From Gammaproteobacteria bacterium (GTDB lineage: Bacteria; Pseudomonadota; Gammaproteobacteria; Enterobacterales; Alteromonadaceae): a stretch of 64,000 nt of DNA. The position numbers were made by a program, and so were the translations under genes. Positions 18,122-26,441 of this stretch are shown piece by piece. The DNA lies in NCBI GenBank assembly GCA_018825965.1, contig JAHKAA010000045.1, positions 62,001-126,000 on the forward strand. The letters are read 5' to 3'. Every line of letters starts with the position of its first letter. Positions within the stretch are counted from its first letter, which is position 1. Below the pieces are notes generated by a model, which had not been told where the DNA came from, searched no databases, and saw only the letters and a program-made list of their open reading frames with translations.

Positions 18122-18688
18122 CTAACGACGCGCAGCCAGCACTTCCGGGAAATCTGAAAACGCTTTTTTCGTCACTGCACTGGCGCGATTTTCATAGGCC
18201 GTTGAAGCCTCAAAAAATGCACGATGGATTAATTCCGACACAACGTCCCCCCCCAGATACAAATGGGTTTTAGTATGAGTGTCCTGATGACGCCATAAGT
18301 TCTGATCGGATTTGGCCGAAACTAATTTAAACTCCAACTCCAGCACAGACTCTGCGGCAATAATAGCTGAGGCATCTTTGCTCCAACGCTGAATATCCAC
18401 ATAAAGCACAGCATCCACATCAGTTAATGCAGGTACTTCAGTGAGTTGCCGCTGTGCTGCATCAACCACCACAAAACCATGATCCGTCACAACTTCAGGC
18501 ACTTCTTTCGCAAAAGCTTCAACCAGCTCAACAGGCACAGCCTCACCGCCATGCACCACTATCATCACTTTTTGCGGTGACTCTTTGTACAGCTGTGCAT
18601 ATTTTTGCTGGTCGTCAGCCGATGAACTGCAGGCGCCCAGGGCTACAACTGCAACGGCGGCAGTCAGCAAAGCTTTAAATTGCATCAT
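18122..18688 (-). CDS. GNA1162-like (DUF799-related) lipoprotein (188 aa)
   Basis: The lipobox is ALGACSS. The mature region follows the same plan as the DUF799 protein encoded just upstream: VMIVVHGG near the start, a D-x-D-A-V-L-Y-V-D-I strand with QRW, and LEFKLVSAKSDQNLWRHQ matching the neighbour's EFDLVSTESAESLWNYRN. I read it as a diverged paralogue. It is separated from the main operon by a terminator and so probably has its own promoter. Role unknown; GNA1162 homologues are outer-membrane-associated and have been suggested to act in transport. Confidence 0.75.
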   Translation of the reverse strand: MMQFKALLTAAVAVVALGACSSSADDQQKYAQLYKESPQKVMIVVHGGEAVPVELVEAFAKEVPEVVTDHGFVVVDAAQRQLTEVPALTDVDAVLYVDIQRWSKDASAIIAAESVLELEFKLVSAKSDQNLWRHQDTHTKTHLYLGGDVVSELIHRAFFEASTAYENRASAVTKKAFSDFPEVLAARR

Positions 18689-18857
18689 AACTTCGTTCCT
18701 TTAGAGTTAATCAAATTTTTTGCTACCGACCACGAGCTGGTATGCATACTTTTATTCAGTTTGCCAAAGCCGACTGAACCACAACTTAACCAGCAGAACA
18801 AAAAGAAAACTATACGGTTGTTATGCCCTGATGCGAAAAATAACAACATGAAGTCGC

Positions 18858-18881
18858 AAAAAAAGGCCTCATTTGAGGCCA
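18858..18881 (-). terminator. Terminator after the CsgG-DUF799 lipoprotein operon
   Basis: On the minus strand GGCCTC-AAAT-GAGGCC is followed by a run of seven T. It lies about 20 bp beyond the DUF799 stop codon and separates that operon from the paralogous gene at 18122. Confidence 0.85.
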
Positions 18882-18902
18882 TTTTAAAAGACTGCTTTTG
18901 AG

Positions 18903-19583
18903 TTATTGTGCGGCTTTTGCCGACAATGCGGTATTCACAGATTGATCCATACCATCCTGTTTGTGGCGGGAATGATATTTACCTACAGGTAAAGTATTGA
19001 TAACTGAGGAATTCACCATGCGGGCAATAGGCACATAATCTGTAGTGGCAGTAGTAATGGCTGTGCTGATAATATCTGCTAATAAATTACCACTATTACC
19101 TGAGGTATTGATTACCACGACATTGCGGTAATTCCACAAAGACTCAGCAGACTCTGTAGAAACCAAATCAAACTCAGCACCTACAGTGACATTTCCACCC
19201 GTCACGTAGTAGTTAGTATCCCATTGATTAATAGTGACAAAAAGCACTGCATCAGCACCAAACAATTGCTTGAATTTATCCGGGCTTACATCACGTAACT
19301 GAGCACCATCTATTATGCCTTCCTGTTGTAACATCAGAGTAGCCAACGGAATTGGCATGACATAATAGCCAGCTTCGGCCAAAGGCTGAGCAATAGTTGT
19401 GGAATACAGATCGGGGGCATCAGCAGCTGTTGATTTATTGATCGCGGGTACAACCAATACAGACAATGGCGCAACATCATACATCTTAGGAAAAGCTTCT
19501 TGCTTGCTGACAATTTTTTGCGTTGCACAGCCAGATAATACTAAAGCAGCCAATACCAACATAGTTTTAAATGGAGTTATCAT
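18903..19583 (-). CDS. DUF799 (GNA1162-family) lipoprotein (226 aa)
   Basis: The lipobox VLSGCAT places the protein on a membrane. The body matches the GNA1162/DUF799 family (SVLVVPAINKSTAADA, YYVMPIPLATLMLQQEG, FGADAVLFVTINQWD). The family occurs with CsgG-like and DUF4810 lipoproteins as a conserved set in Gram-negative bacteria, and this operon keeps that order. The C-terminal tail (about the last 20 residues) looks disordered. Function is unknown; an envelope complex is inferred from the neighbours. Confidence 0.9.
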   Translation of the reverse strand: MITPFKTMLVLAALVLSGCATQKIVSKQEAFPKMYDVAPLSVLVVPAINKSTAADAPDLYSTTIAQPLAEAGYYVMPIPLATLMLQQEGIIDGAQLRDVSPDKFKQLFGADAVLFVTINQWDTNYYVTGGNVTVGAEFDLVSTESAESLWNYRNVVVINTSGNSGNLLADIISTAITTATTDYVPIARMVNSSVINTLPVGKYHSRHKQDGMDQSVNTALSAKAAQ

Positions 19584-19587
19584 CGGA

Positions 19588-19950
19588 TCAGCCCGCCTTG
19601 TTCAGTTTGTTTAACATCGTATCGACTAAATGCGCCGATTCAGGAAACAACGCTTTTTCCTGCAATAAATAGGCCTGAGCTTCATTCAGATTGTTCACCT
19701 GAAGTTCCAGTGTGGCCAGCTCAGCATAAATGCCCGGTGGTATTTTCTTATTTGCTTTGGCTGCATTTGCGATAATAGCCAGAAGTGCTTTTTTATGCTT
19801 CTCACGAGTCTCATCTGAAGGTTCATGTTTATAGTCGTAAGCTGTTTCGGAATAGTCACCCCAGTGATAAATCGATTTGTTCGTGCTGGCACATGCCGAT
19901 ACACCGACGACACAAACTAAAATCAAAGCTTTTTGTAGAAAGTCTTTCAT
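19588..19950 (-). CDS. DUF4810 lipoprotein (120 aa)
   Basis: Lipobox SACAS. The family signature IYHWGDYSETAYDYKHEP follows the acylated cysteine directly, and a TPR-like helical pair (LATLELQVNNLNEAQAYL) fills the C-terminal half. The start overlaps the preceding gene's stop by four bases, and the next gene begins five bases after its stop. DUF4810 proteins accompany CsgG-like and DUF799 lipoproteins. Confidence 0.9.
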   Translation of the reverse strand: MKDFLQKALILVCVVGVSACASTNKSIYHWGDYSETAYDYKHEPSDETREKHKKALLAIIANAAKANKKIPPGIYAELATLELQVNNLNEAQAYLLQEKALFPESAHLVDTMLNKLNKAG

Positions 19951-20264
19951 GGAACTCTTACCTCAAATACATTGCCGTTGGTGACATAAATTTTTCTTTT
20001 CACTAAAACCTGCTGGCCTCTGCTAATTTCAATCTGATGACTGCCCACACTCAAATCAAATTTTGCCACTCTATCTCCATCCAGACTAAAGGTATCCGCA
20101 CTGTCCAGATGAACTGTAGTGGTATTGTCTAAAACCAATATTGTGCCCTGAATATTGCCGCTCAGCTGCAAGTAGGCTTTGTCGTCCACTTGTTTTACTT
20201 CTGAAAACCCCGAGCTACAAGCCGAAAGCAACAAAGAAAAAACCAGACAAATCAAATGTTTCAT
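19947..20264 (-). CDS. Small beta-rich lipoprotein of the CsgG operon (105 aa)
   Basis: Lipobox LLSACSS. The mature 85 residues alternate hydrophobic and polar residues and end in SVGSHQIEISRGQQVLVKRK, which looks like a PEGA-type or other small beta-sandwich that decorates an envelope protein. It lies between csgG-like and DUF4810 genes and is translationally coupled to the latter by a 4-bp overlap. I cannot assign a named family; the PEGA comparison is tentative. Confidence 0.7.
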   Translation of the reverse strand: MKHLICLVFSLLLSACSSGFSEVKQVDDKAYLQLSGNIQGTILVLDNTTTVHLDSADTFSLDGDRVAKFDLSVGSHQIEISRGQQVLVKRKIYVTNGNVFEVRVP

Positions 20265-20268
20265 TTAA

Positions 20269-21228
20269 CTACACCTTCCCTTCTTCACGCACAACTACTG
20301 TGCTGATGTTCTGTTCACTCAGCGCACCTGAAACCAGTTCGCAAACTGACAATTCATCATTGCCTTGTCCAACAAAACCAGTGACACGTAAAGTGGCGAC
20401 TTTCTGTCCAGGCAAACTGATCAGCATACCTGTTTGTGGATTTTTAACTTGCTGACCTGGGCTCACGACGTCAAAAGTATCGTTCACTTTGATGCCCTGC
20501 GCGGAACCACCAGTCATCAAAAACTGGCTGCCTTGTTTACTGACCAAATAGGCTTGCCAAGGTGAATCCAGCAGATTCTCAGAAATATTGCTAACCAGCT
20601 TCGAAATAGCGGCAGACAATGCTTTGTCATTGATCGACGTATCATAGGCTGCGCGTTCACCGACACCCATAACTGAGTTTGCCTCAACTCTGGCCTCCCC
20701 TGTTGCTTCTTCTGAATACATGATCTGCCCGGTTTTTGTATTGATTAAGCGAACATTGACAGTAGCTGTAGCCGTTTGAATTTTGTTACGGCTAAACACT
20801 CCCACTTCACTATTGGTTGAGCGGCCAAATTCAGACACAGAACCAACAATCAAATAATCTGAACCTGCGGTTTGGATTTGCTCACCTTTAAATGCATTTT
20901 CACTAATCACTTTGTCCAAATCTGCACGTTCAAGCATGATGAATTTATTAGTTTCAGTCAGGCGTGTTGCAAGAATATCTGATGCTTGCTTCCCTAAGCG
21001 ATCGCCACTCTGATCCAACAAAAAAGCGTTACCTCTTTTTGTTTCATCCGAAAAGCGAGCTATGGCCACTACTCGTTTTAATGACAATTCTGGGGCCTGG
21101 GCAAGCACTGGACTTACAGTTGGCCCAGTGGCAGGCAAAGAATTAACAGTACCGCGTGTTGCTGAAGTACAGGCGGTTAAACTAACCAGGCTAAGCAGCG
21201 CGATAGGAAGTACTTGTTTTTTCATCAT
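20269..21228 (-). CDS. CsgG/HfaB-family outer-membrane lipoprotein (319 aa)
   Basis: Lipobox SLTACTS. The CsgG core is evident: VVAIARFSDETKRG, then ATRLTETNKFIMLERADLDKV, YLIVGSVSEFGRS and VNVRLINTKTGQIMYSEEA. CsgG proteins form oligomeric outer-membrane channels for curli secretion, but no csgA/B/E/F-like gene is present, so this belongs to the non-curli group found with DUF4810 and DUF799. The C-terminal domain (about 225-315) with AQGIKVNDTFDVVSPG extends beyond the CsgG fold. It is the first gene of the operon. Confidence 0.9.
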   Translation of the reverse strand: MMKKQVLPIALLSLVSLTACTSATRGTVNSLPATGPTVSPVLAQAPELSLKRVVAIARFSDETKRGNAFLLDQSGDRLGKQASDILATRLTETNKFIMLERADLDKVISENAFKGEQIQTAGSDYLIVGSVSEFGRSTNSEVGVFSRNKIQTATATVNVRLINTKTGQIMYSEEATGEARVEANSVMGVGERAAYDTSINDKALSAAISKLVSNISENLLDSPWQAYLVSKQGSQFLMTGGSAQGIKVNDTFDVVSPGQQVKNPQTGMLISLPGQKVATLRVTGFVGQGNDELSVCELVSGALSEQNISTVVVREEGKV

Positions 21229-21491
21229 TTCCTCATGAATTTTTATAGATTCCTGAATGGTTCAGGGAATTCAATATGTAAGGATAGATAACAACGCAAA
21301 AGGCTGGATAAAGAAAGATTTAATCCATTAAATCGCAGAAGTTATAGCCTACCCAAATAAAAACATTTGAATAAAACTAAATGAACTCTAACTAAAACTT
21401 GTGTTGTTTGAAAGATATGGCAAGAAATAAATATCGAAACGAAGCTTTAGTAACAATTGCCGCTAAAAGAGGTAGAAGGGGTACAGCCAGA

Positions 21492-21788
21492 CTAATGCCC
21501 GGCTGTATGAGACTCAAGAACACCTAATAACTTCGCCAACCGTTGTTTTGTTTCATCAACGACGGGATTTTGCTGAGTAACCAGTTGCTGGCCCAGGCTT
21601 AAAGCGGCCAGTACTATGCTTTGTTCCATCGACAGATGACCGGCACCTTGCCTTACCTGTGCAATTTCAGTGTTCAGCAGCCGCGCCGCTTCCTGCAATT
21701 CGGCTTGTTCCTTCACAGGGCAGCGCAGCCAGTACTCACGACCTGCTATCACTACTTTCTGTTCGACCACCAAAGGCTGCTTTAACAT
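21492..21788 (-). CDS. zapA: Cell division protein ZapA (98 aa)
   Basis: Cytoplasmic FtsZ-bundling protein that stabilises the Z ring. The N-terminal strand/hairpin (VVIAGREYWLRCP) and the long C-terminal helix (from about residue 50) match ZapA, and the length is normal. It starts two bases after the stop of the TIGR02449-like coiled-coil gene, the usual partner. The typical downstream 6S RNA and 5-formyltetrahydrofolate cyclo-ligase are not here; instead the CsgG operon follows. Confidence 0.92.
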   Translation of the reverse strand: MLKQPLVVEQKVVIAGREYWLRCPVKEQAELQEAARLLNTEIAQVRQGAGHLSMEQSIVLAALSLGQQLVTQQNPVVDETKQRLAKLLGVLESHTAGH

Positions 21789-21790
21789 CT

Positions 21791-22039
21791 TCAGGCTGAC
21801 AATTGTTGTTCAAACAACTGGGTCAGTTGCTGCAATTTTTGCTGCGCCCTTTGTTTTTGATCGTCAGATTCCATGGCTTGTAACTGCAAGGTTTCCAACT
21901 GATCTGTACTTTTTTTCAGCTCCTGCTGCAACTGCTGCTCTCGTTGATCCAATTGTTGCACCTGAGCTGTGAGCTGTTGGTTTTGTGAAATTAATTTCTG
22001 AATTAACTGCTCTAACTTGCTGAATTCGGCATCAAACAT
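21791..22039 (-). CDS. TIGR02449-family coiled-coil protein (82 aa)
   Basis: Almost the whole protein (about residues 4-78) is a Gln-rich coiled coil with heptad spacing of Leu/Ile. Small coiled-coil proteins of the TIGR02449 group are encoded directly ahead of zapA in many gammaproteobacteria, as here. It resembles ZapB in shape, and a divisome role is plausible but inferred from context. Confidence 0.85.
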   Translation of the reverse strand: MFDAEFSKLEQLIQKLISQNQQLTAQVQQLDQREQQLQQELKKSTDQLETLQLQAMESDDQKQRAQQKLQQLTQLFEQQLSA

Positions 22040-22147
22040 AAAATTCCCTTAATGCATTAGTGGGTTGAAGATGGAGTGGGTAAATACGCAGCACATAGAA
22101 TAAAGCTGAAGAGTTGAACCACAACTGAACGCCCTGTGCATACAACG

Positions 22148-22171
22148 AAAAAGGGCTGCATGATACAGCCC
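22148..22171 (-). terminator. Terminator of the TonB receptor gene
   Basis: On the minus strand GGGCTGT-ATCATG-CAGCCC is followed by TTTTT. It lies about 20 bp beyond the receptor's stop codon. Confidence 0.85.
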
Positions 22172-22191
22172 CTGAAGTTTTACGCAATGGT

Positions 22192-24807
22192 TTAGAACTG
22201 ATAACTGGCGCTGAGCGTCCAGGTACGGCCTTTGTGATTATATAAACTGGTGTCAAAATAATCGCCACCAGTAGCAGGATCAAAAGGCGGGTCTCTGTCT
22301 GTTAAGTTGCTTATAGATAACGCCAGTTCAGTATTGGTGATGCCCAGATAACTGACCTGTGCATCCAGTTGGGTGTAACTGGCTACTTTGGCCTGCAAAC
22401 CAGGGTTACTGCTTTGAGTTGCTATTTTTTGCTCATAACTGCTGCTGTAACTGCTGATCAGACTGCTGCGCCAGTCCGCCACAGACCAGTTCAGACTGGT
22501 GCTGTTTTTCCACCGGGGCAAAGCGCCAAACTGGTTAGTACCAGCACCATTAATTTCAGCCTGGCCTGCCACTAAGGCTTGTTTGTAGCTGATGAGCTTT
22601 GACCAAACCGATTTAAAGGCCAATGCATGACCTGCGGCTAGCTGCCATCTGTAGTTAAAATCAACGTCTATACCAGAAGTGGTTCTGCTGCCCTGATTGT
22701 TGTATTGATTGCTGACAATCTGTAAACGCCCCTGTGCATCACGCTTGATCCGGTCAGCATATAAAGCCTGATTGTTAACAATAAACTGGGCATTGTCGGC
22801 CCCTATGATCTGCTCCTGCTCAATCCGGAACCAATCCAGGCCAATGCTGCCTTGCTGAGTAAAAGACCAGATCACCCCGGTATTCAGGTTTTTCGAGCGC
22901 TCTGGCTGCAACTTGGGGTTACCGGTACGAAGCTGGGTAAAACCACGGCGCACACCTGGCTCAATCGGATCATTGGGGTCAATCACAGCGCCATAACTGA
23001 TGGTGTTGCTGTTGGCTATTTCAGGCAAAGACGGTGCACGGAAGCCTTTCGACCAGGACGCCCGCACTAACCAGTCTTCGGCCAGCACATAATGCACGCC
23101 CACTTTAGGTGAAAAGGCGCTGCCAAAGTCGTCATAATGATCTGAACGCCCTGCCAGACTGGCAGTTAAATCCTGCAGCAGCGGAACACTGAACTCAACA
23201 AAAGCAGCTTGAATTTCACGCTCACCTTTGACCAGATTAATAGCTGGACGCAGCTCAGTACCGGACAAGACTTCAGGCGAAGTACCAGCGTCCATTTTTT
23301 CGCGGCGTATATCCACACCAGCGGCAAAAGCCAGCGGGCCATGCTCAAGCTCTGTGAACACTGTGCTGGCACTGGCATTCAGTGAGCTTAAATGATAAGT
23401 GCCGGGACGTCGGGTTTGCAGCCGCAATTTATCCAGCACTTCAGCCAGATTTTCACGGCCATCAAAACGGTAACTGCCGTCCTGCAACGCCTGCTCAAAG
23501 GCGAAACGATTAACGAAGTTCTCTACATATTCACGCTGATGACTGCTCGATTGCAGTGCATTCAGCTGCAAATCCCATTCAGCGCCCTGATAACGCAATC
23601 CCGCCAGTACACGGCTGAAAATTTGTTTGTTTTCTTTTAGCCGTGGGCCTAAATCAAACAGCGTGTATTCAAAAGGCAAAGCGGTATTGGTTGAGTTATC
23701 CGGATGATCTGCAGGTAAAGCCACAGTGATATCGGTCAAAGTGCTGTTGACTGGATCATAAGCCCGCAAACCCGGCCCTACTGTTAAAGGCGAGCCAAAA
23801 ATCATTGCCGAATCGTTATAGCTGTAAAGCACTTCAGTGGTAGCTTGCAGCTGATCCGACAACTGGTAAGTGCCTTGTAACGAGGCCTGACGACGTGTCA
23901 CTTCAGGCTGTAAGGTATTAAAAGGCTGAGCATTAAAAGCACAAACTTCACCGGCGCGACCAGGGGTAAAGTCTGTCCATGGGCGTTTTACAGCACCTGA
24001 AGGACAGCGATCAAAAGCTGCAGGAGCCGACGGGTTTTGTAGGCTGTTAGCACCAAGGCTACTCCAGCCAGATAATTTACCACCAGGTAAATGACGGAAA
24101 TCACCGCTGCTGAGTAAGTCCCGGTCGCTTGCGTTCAGCCGATCCCGGTCAAACCAGTCCAGAGTTAAACTCAGGTTGTAACCATCCTGATCCAGATCGC
24201 CATGACCTGTAACTAAACCCAAAGCCTGCTGCTCTAAACCGCCTTGAGTTGCAGCTCCGGTTGAGGCTTTTAACTCTGTGTCCTGCACGTTCTTTTTCAG
24301 AATGATGTTGACCACACCCGCTATGGCGTCGGAACCGTAGACAGAAGAGGCGCCGTCTTTTAACACTTCAATCCGTGCCACTGCGCTTAATGGCAAGGCA
24401 TTTAAATCAACAAAAGTATCCTGAGTGTTGAGCGCAAAACCATAGTTAGAAACACGCTGGCCATTCACCAGCACCAGGGTATTTTTTGGGCTTAAACCAC
24501 GCAACCCGATAGAAGCAGACCCTGCAGAAAAACTGCCTGTGTATTGTTCATCAAAGCTATTGCCTGAGTTCACTGTTAAGTCACGTAACACGTCAGTTAG
24601 GGTGACTTTGCCACTGGCTTTAATATCTTCAGCCGTCACTTGCAACAAAGGAGTGGCATTTTCCTGCTGCACTCTTTTAATCAATGAACCTGTCACCTGA
24701 ATACGTTCCACTGTGCTTTCATCTGCCAGCACAGGAGTAAAAGCGGAGATAGCCAGAGCCAGCAGGCTCAGCTTAGGCGCCAGGCCATAAGGGGTTGTTT
24801 TTAACAT
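22192..24807 (-). CDS. TonB-dependent outer-membrane receptor (871 aa)
   Basis: After the signal peptide (about 1-27) a TonB-box-like ERIQVTGSLIKR leads into the plug domain (about 45-165, with GLRGLSPKNTLVLVNGQRVS and SSVYGSDAIAGVVNIILKK). A 22-strand barrel follows, ending in aromatic YQF. The start ATG at 24805-24807 has GAGG nine bases upstream. Its substrate is unknown; the sequence style fits receptors for oligopeptides, cofactors or oligosaccharides rather than classical siderophore receptors. A tandem MetJ-box-like site 390 bp upstream hints at a link to methionine metabolism. Confidence 0.92.
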   Translation of the reverse strand: MLKTTPYGLAPKLSLLALAISAFTPVLADESTVERIQVTGSLIKRVQQENATPLLQVTAEDIKASGKVTLTDVLRDLTVNSGNSFDEQYTGSFSAGSASIGLRGLSPKNTLVLVNGQRVSNYGFALNTQDTFVDLNALPLSAVARIEVLKDGASSVYGSDAIAGVVNIILKKNVQDTELKASTGAATQGGLEQQALGLVTGHGDLDQDGYNLSLTLDWFDRDRLNASDRDLLSSGDFRHLPGGKLSGWSSLGANSLQNPSAPAAFDRCPSGAVKRPWTDFTPGRAGEVCAFNAQPFNTLQPEVTRRQASLQGTYQLSDQLQATTEVLYSYNDSAMIFGSPLTVGPGLRAYDPVNSTLTDITVALPADHPDNSTNTALPFEYTLFDLGPRLKENKQIFSRVLAGLRYQGAEWDLQLNALQSSSHQREYVENFVNRFAFEQALQDGSYRFDGRENLAEVLDKLRLQTRRPGTYHLSSLNASASTVFTELEHGPLAFAAGVDIRREKMDAGTSPEVLSGTELRPAINLVKGEREIQAAFVEFSVPLLQDLTASLAGRSDHYDDFGSAFSPKVGVHYVLAEDWLVRASWSKGFRAPSLPEIANSNTISYGAVIDPNDPIEPGVRRGFTQLRTGNPKLQPERSKNLNTGVIWSFTQQGSIGLDWFRIEQEQIIGADNAQFIVNNQALYADRIKRDAQGRLQIVSNQYNNQGSRTTSGIDVDFNYRWQLAAGHALAFKSVWSKLISYKQALVAGQAEINGAGTNQFGALPRWKNSTSLNWSVADWRSSLISSYSSSYEQKIATQSSNPGLQAKVASYTQLDAQVSYLGITNTELALSISNLTDRDPPFDPATGGDYFDTSLYNHKGRTWTLSASYQF

Positions 24808-25361
24808 AAGGACCTCAAAATTGGATAAAACTGTGCCAGAGCGGATTAAACGCCTGACCAGACCCATTAATTTTTTATAAAAAGTTGAAGGATGCGGTTA
24901 AATCACGTCGCTTTATGCAACTGATAAGCAGCGGCAGAAGCGCAAAAGACTTAGCACATCAAAGGACGGGCCGAGAAATGAGGCATTCGGGAACAACGCA
25001 GCAGTGCGGCGGCAAGCGCAGTAGCACGTAAAGCACAGAAGCGATGTGAACTGGTGAACATAGGATTTTACCCTTACAACAAAAACCGGCATCCAGCGGA
25101 CTGATTTGCCTGAATTACAGCTAAATAACGAATCTGACAGCCATACTTCTACTTTGGATCTATGAAGTGCAGAACAGCAGATCAAACACCAAACAAACGT
25201 TTAGACGTCCAGATGGTTGCGCGCATTCTACTGAAATTTGTGTAGGATACAAAGTTATTTTTCCTGATCTTTTATTCATTATGGTTATATTAAATGCAGT
25301 TAAAATTCTTTCTGGTTTTAAAAAACACAACAAGCAGGGGGAAATAGCAGAAATAACAGGA
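24808..25361. other. 554-bp spacer upstream of the TonB receptor gene
   Basis: I see no credible gene here; the open frames on both strands have cysteine-rich, non-protein-like composition. The part nearest the receptor is GC-richer and could form a structured minus-strand leader of about 400 nt. It lacks the B12-riboswitch core GCCACTG. A possible -10 element (TAGAAT, minus strand) lies just beside the MetJ-like boxes at 25195-25218. Confidence 0.5.
25195..25218 (-). promoter_or_regulatory. Candidate MetJ operator, three tandem 8-bp boxes
   Basis: Three adjacent octamers read AAACGTTT, AGACGTCC and AGATGGTT, matching the MetJ box AGACGTCT at 6, 7 and 5 of 8 positions. MetJ binds such tandem arrays. 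The site is just downstream of a TAGAAT -10-like element on the minus strand, where a repressor would block transcription of the TonB receptor. Assignment rests on the match alone. Confidence 0.45.
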
Positions 25362-25553
25362 TCAAAAAGCAAAAACAAAAAGGGCAGAGTGATCACACTT
25401 CTGCCCTTGTTTAAACTTCTGGCGGCTGTAGGAGCCTTTGCCTTTTTTCGCTTTCACCACCTGCATCTGAAACAATTTACTGGTGACTAAAGCTTTGAGT
25501 GCATTATCCCGGATCTCACCGCGGCCATGCTCAGCCGTTGGTTTTTTTGCCAT
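25362..25553 (-). CDS. arfA: Alternative ribosome-rescue factor ArfA (63 aa)
   Basis: ArfA rescues ribosomes stalled on non-stop mRNA by recruiting release factor 2. The conserved core is present: GEIRDNALKALVTSKLFQMQ, followed by KAKKGKGSYSRQKFK, equivalent to the KGKGSYxRK motif. The start is backed by an AGGAGG ribosome-binding site. The 3' end of the frame contains a full terminator hairpin before the stop codon, so most transcripts should lack a stop. This is the known arrangement by which tmRNA activity keeps ArfA low. Residues after KFK are probably dispensable. Confidence 0.93.
   Translation of the reverse strand: MAKKPTAEHGRGEIRDNALKALVTSKLFQMQVVKAKKGKGSYSRQKFKQGQKCDHSALFVFAF
25371..25408 (-). 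terminator. Intrinsic terminator inside the arfA reading frame
   Basis: On the minus strand AAGGGCAGA (25400-25408) pairs with TCTGCCCTT (25380-25388) around a GTGATCAC-containing loop, followed by TTTTTGTTTTTG. It ends about 10 bases before the stop codon at 25362-25364, so terminated mRNA is non-stop. Confidence 0.9.
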
Positions 25554-25622
25554 AAGGCCTCCTGTGTAAAAAAGGTGCAAAGTGTAGAACAATACAGGGG
25601 CTGAGTAAATGAATGCCGCCCG

Positions 25623-26441
25623 CTAATGATGCTGAAGGCTTTCTAACCATAGTTGCAAAGCATGCTGACGTAGCTCCGGCTTTAGTCCTGACAAAACCAG
25701 ACTTCTATACTCTTTGTCCTGACTGGCTTTTTGAATAGCCTGATCTAACAGATCCACTACTACCTGGCCTCTGACTCCTTTTGAACAGGCAAAATAAACC
25801 ATATTGACAGCTTCGGCTTCTTCCAGTGGGTAGTAACGCAAATCCAGGCCACTGCGGTCCGCTATTTTTTTATACTCTACTATTAACTGAATAAAGCCTT
25901 TTTCCAGCATAGGTAGCAAACTACCCACAGCTTCACTGGAGCTGCTTCGCAGATAAATAGCTCTGCTACCGGACAAACTGACCAGCAACTGATCCAACCT
26001 GGCACCATAACTACGATTCGCCTCTATGCCTAAAAGCGGAGGATTTTTCTGTGTTAAAAGCTCTTGCAAAGAGATAGTGCCGGTTTTATCTAAAATGGAT
26101 TGCCATTCCGAGCCATTTAACACTACAAGTTGCAGAGCGTCCTCCAGCATGTAAGGCAAAGTAAAAAGGAAATCCCGCTCTCGTTCAGCCGTTTTCTTTA
26201 ACCAGGGAATACAAGCACTGCTATGGCTTTTCACCCAGGCCCGGGCTCTGTTACGGCTGATATCTTCAATTTGGTATTGACCAGGGTAATAACTCATAAT
26301 GCGGCGCAGTGCCAAACCTTCGATCCCCGCCTTCTCAGCTGGTCCCTTGAGTAGCGCCACTGCGTCTACCAAAATCAGAGGTTCTGCCATACTGACAAAA
26401 GATTGCATGTAAAACAGAAACATCAGCCACAGCTTTCGCAC
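25623..26441 (-). CDS. Periplasmic solute-binding-like protein (272 aa)
   Basis: The signal peptide (about 1-19) precedes a two-lobe binding-protein-like domain. The segment CIPWLKKTAERERDFLFTLPYM matches the region of SBP_bac_3-like proteins (TIGR02285 type) that follows the first lobe. No transporter genes are adjacent. The gene is separated from arfA by 70 bp and is probably transcribed alone. Ligand unknown. Confidence 0.72.
   Translation of the reverse strand: MRKLWLMFLFYMQSFVSMAEPLILVDAVALLKGPAEKAGIEGLALRRIMSYYPGQYQIEDISRNRARAWVKSHSSACIPWLKKTAERERDFLFTLPYMLEDALQLVVLNGSEWQSILDKTGTISLQELLTQKNPPLLGIEANRSYGARLDQLLVSLSGSRAIYLRSSSSEAVGSLLPMLEKGFIQLIVEYKKIADRSGLDLRYYPLEEAEAVNMVYFACSKGVRGQVVVDLLDQAIQKASQDKEYRSLVLSGLKPELRQHALQLWLESLQHH

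Noticed and set aside
21229..21491. 6S RNA gene after zapA
   Set aside because: Read on the minus strand, the spacer does not show the expected long central-bubble structure or familiar 6S ends.
24913..25185. 90-aa frame on the minus strand upstream of the TonB receptor
   Set aside because: Cys- and Phe-rich composition without a ribosome-binding site; looks like a chance frame in the leader.
24808..25195. Cobalamin riboswitch ahead of the TonB receptor
   Set aside because: The conserved core GCCACTG and neighbouring boxes are not found.
25167..25490. 107-aa frame on the plus strand across arfA
   Set aside because: It lies opposite the well-supported arfA gene and resembles no protein.
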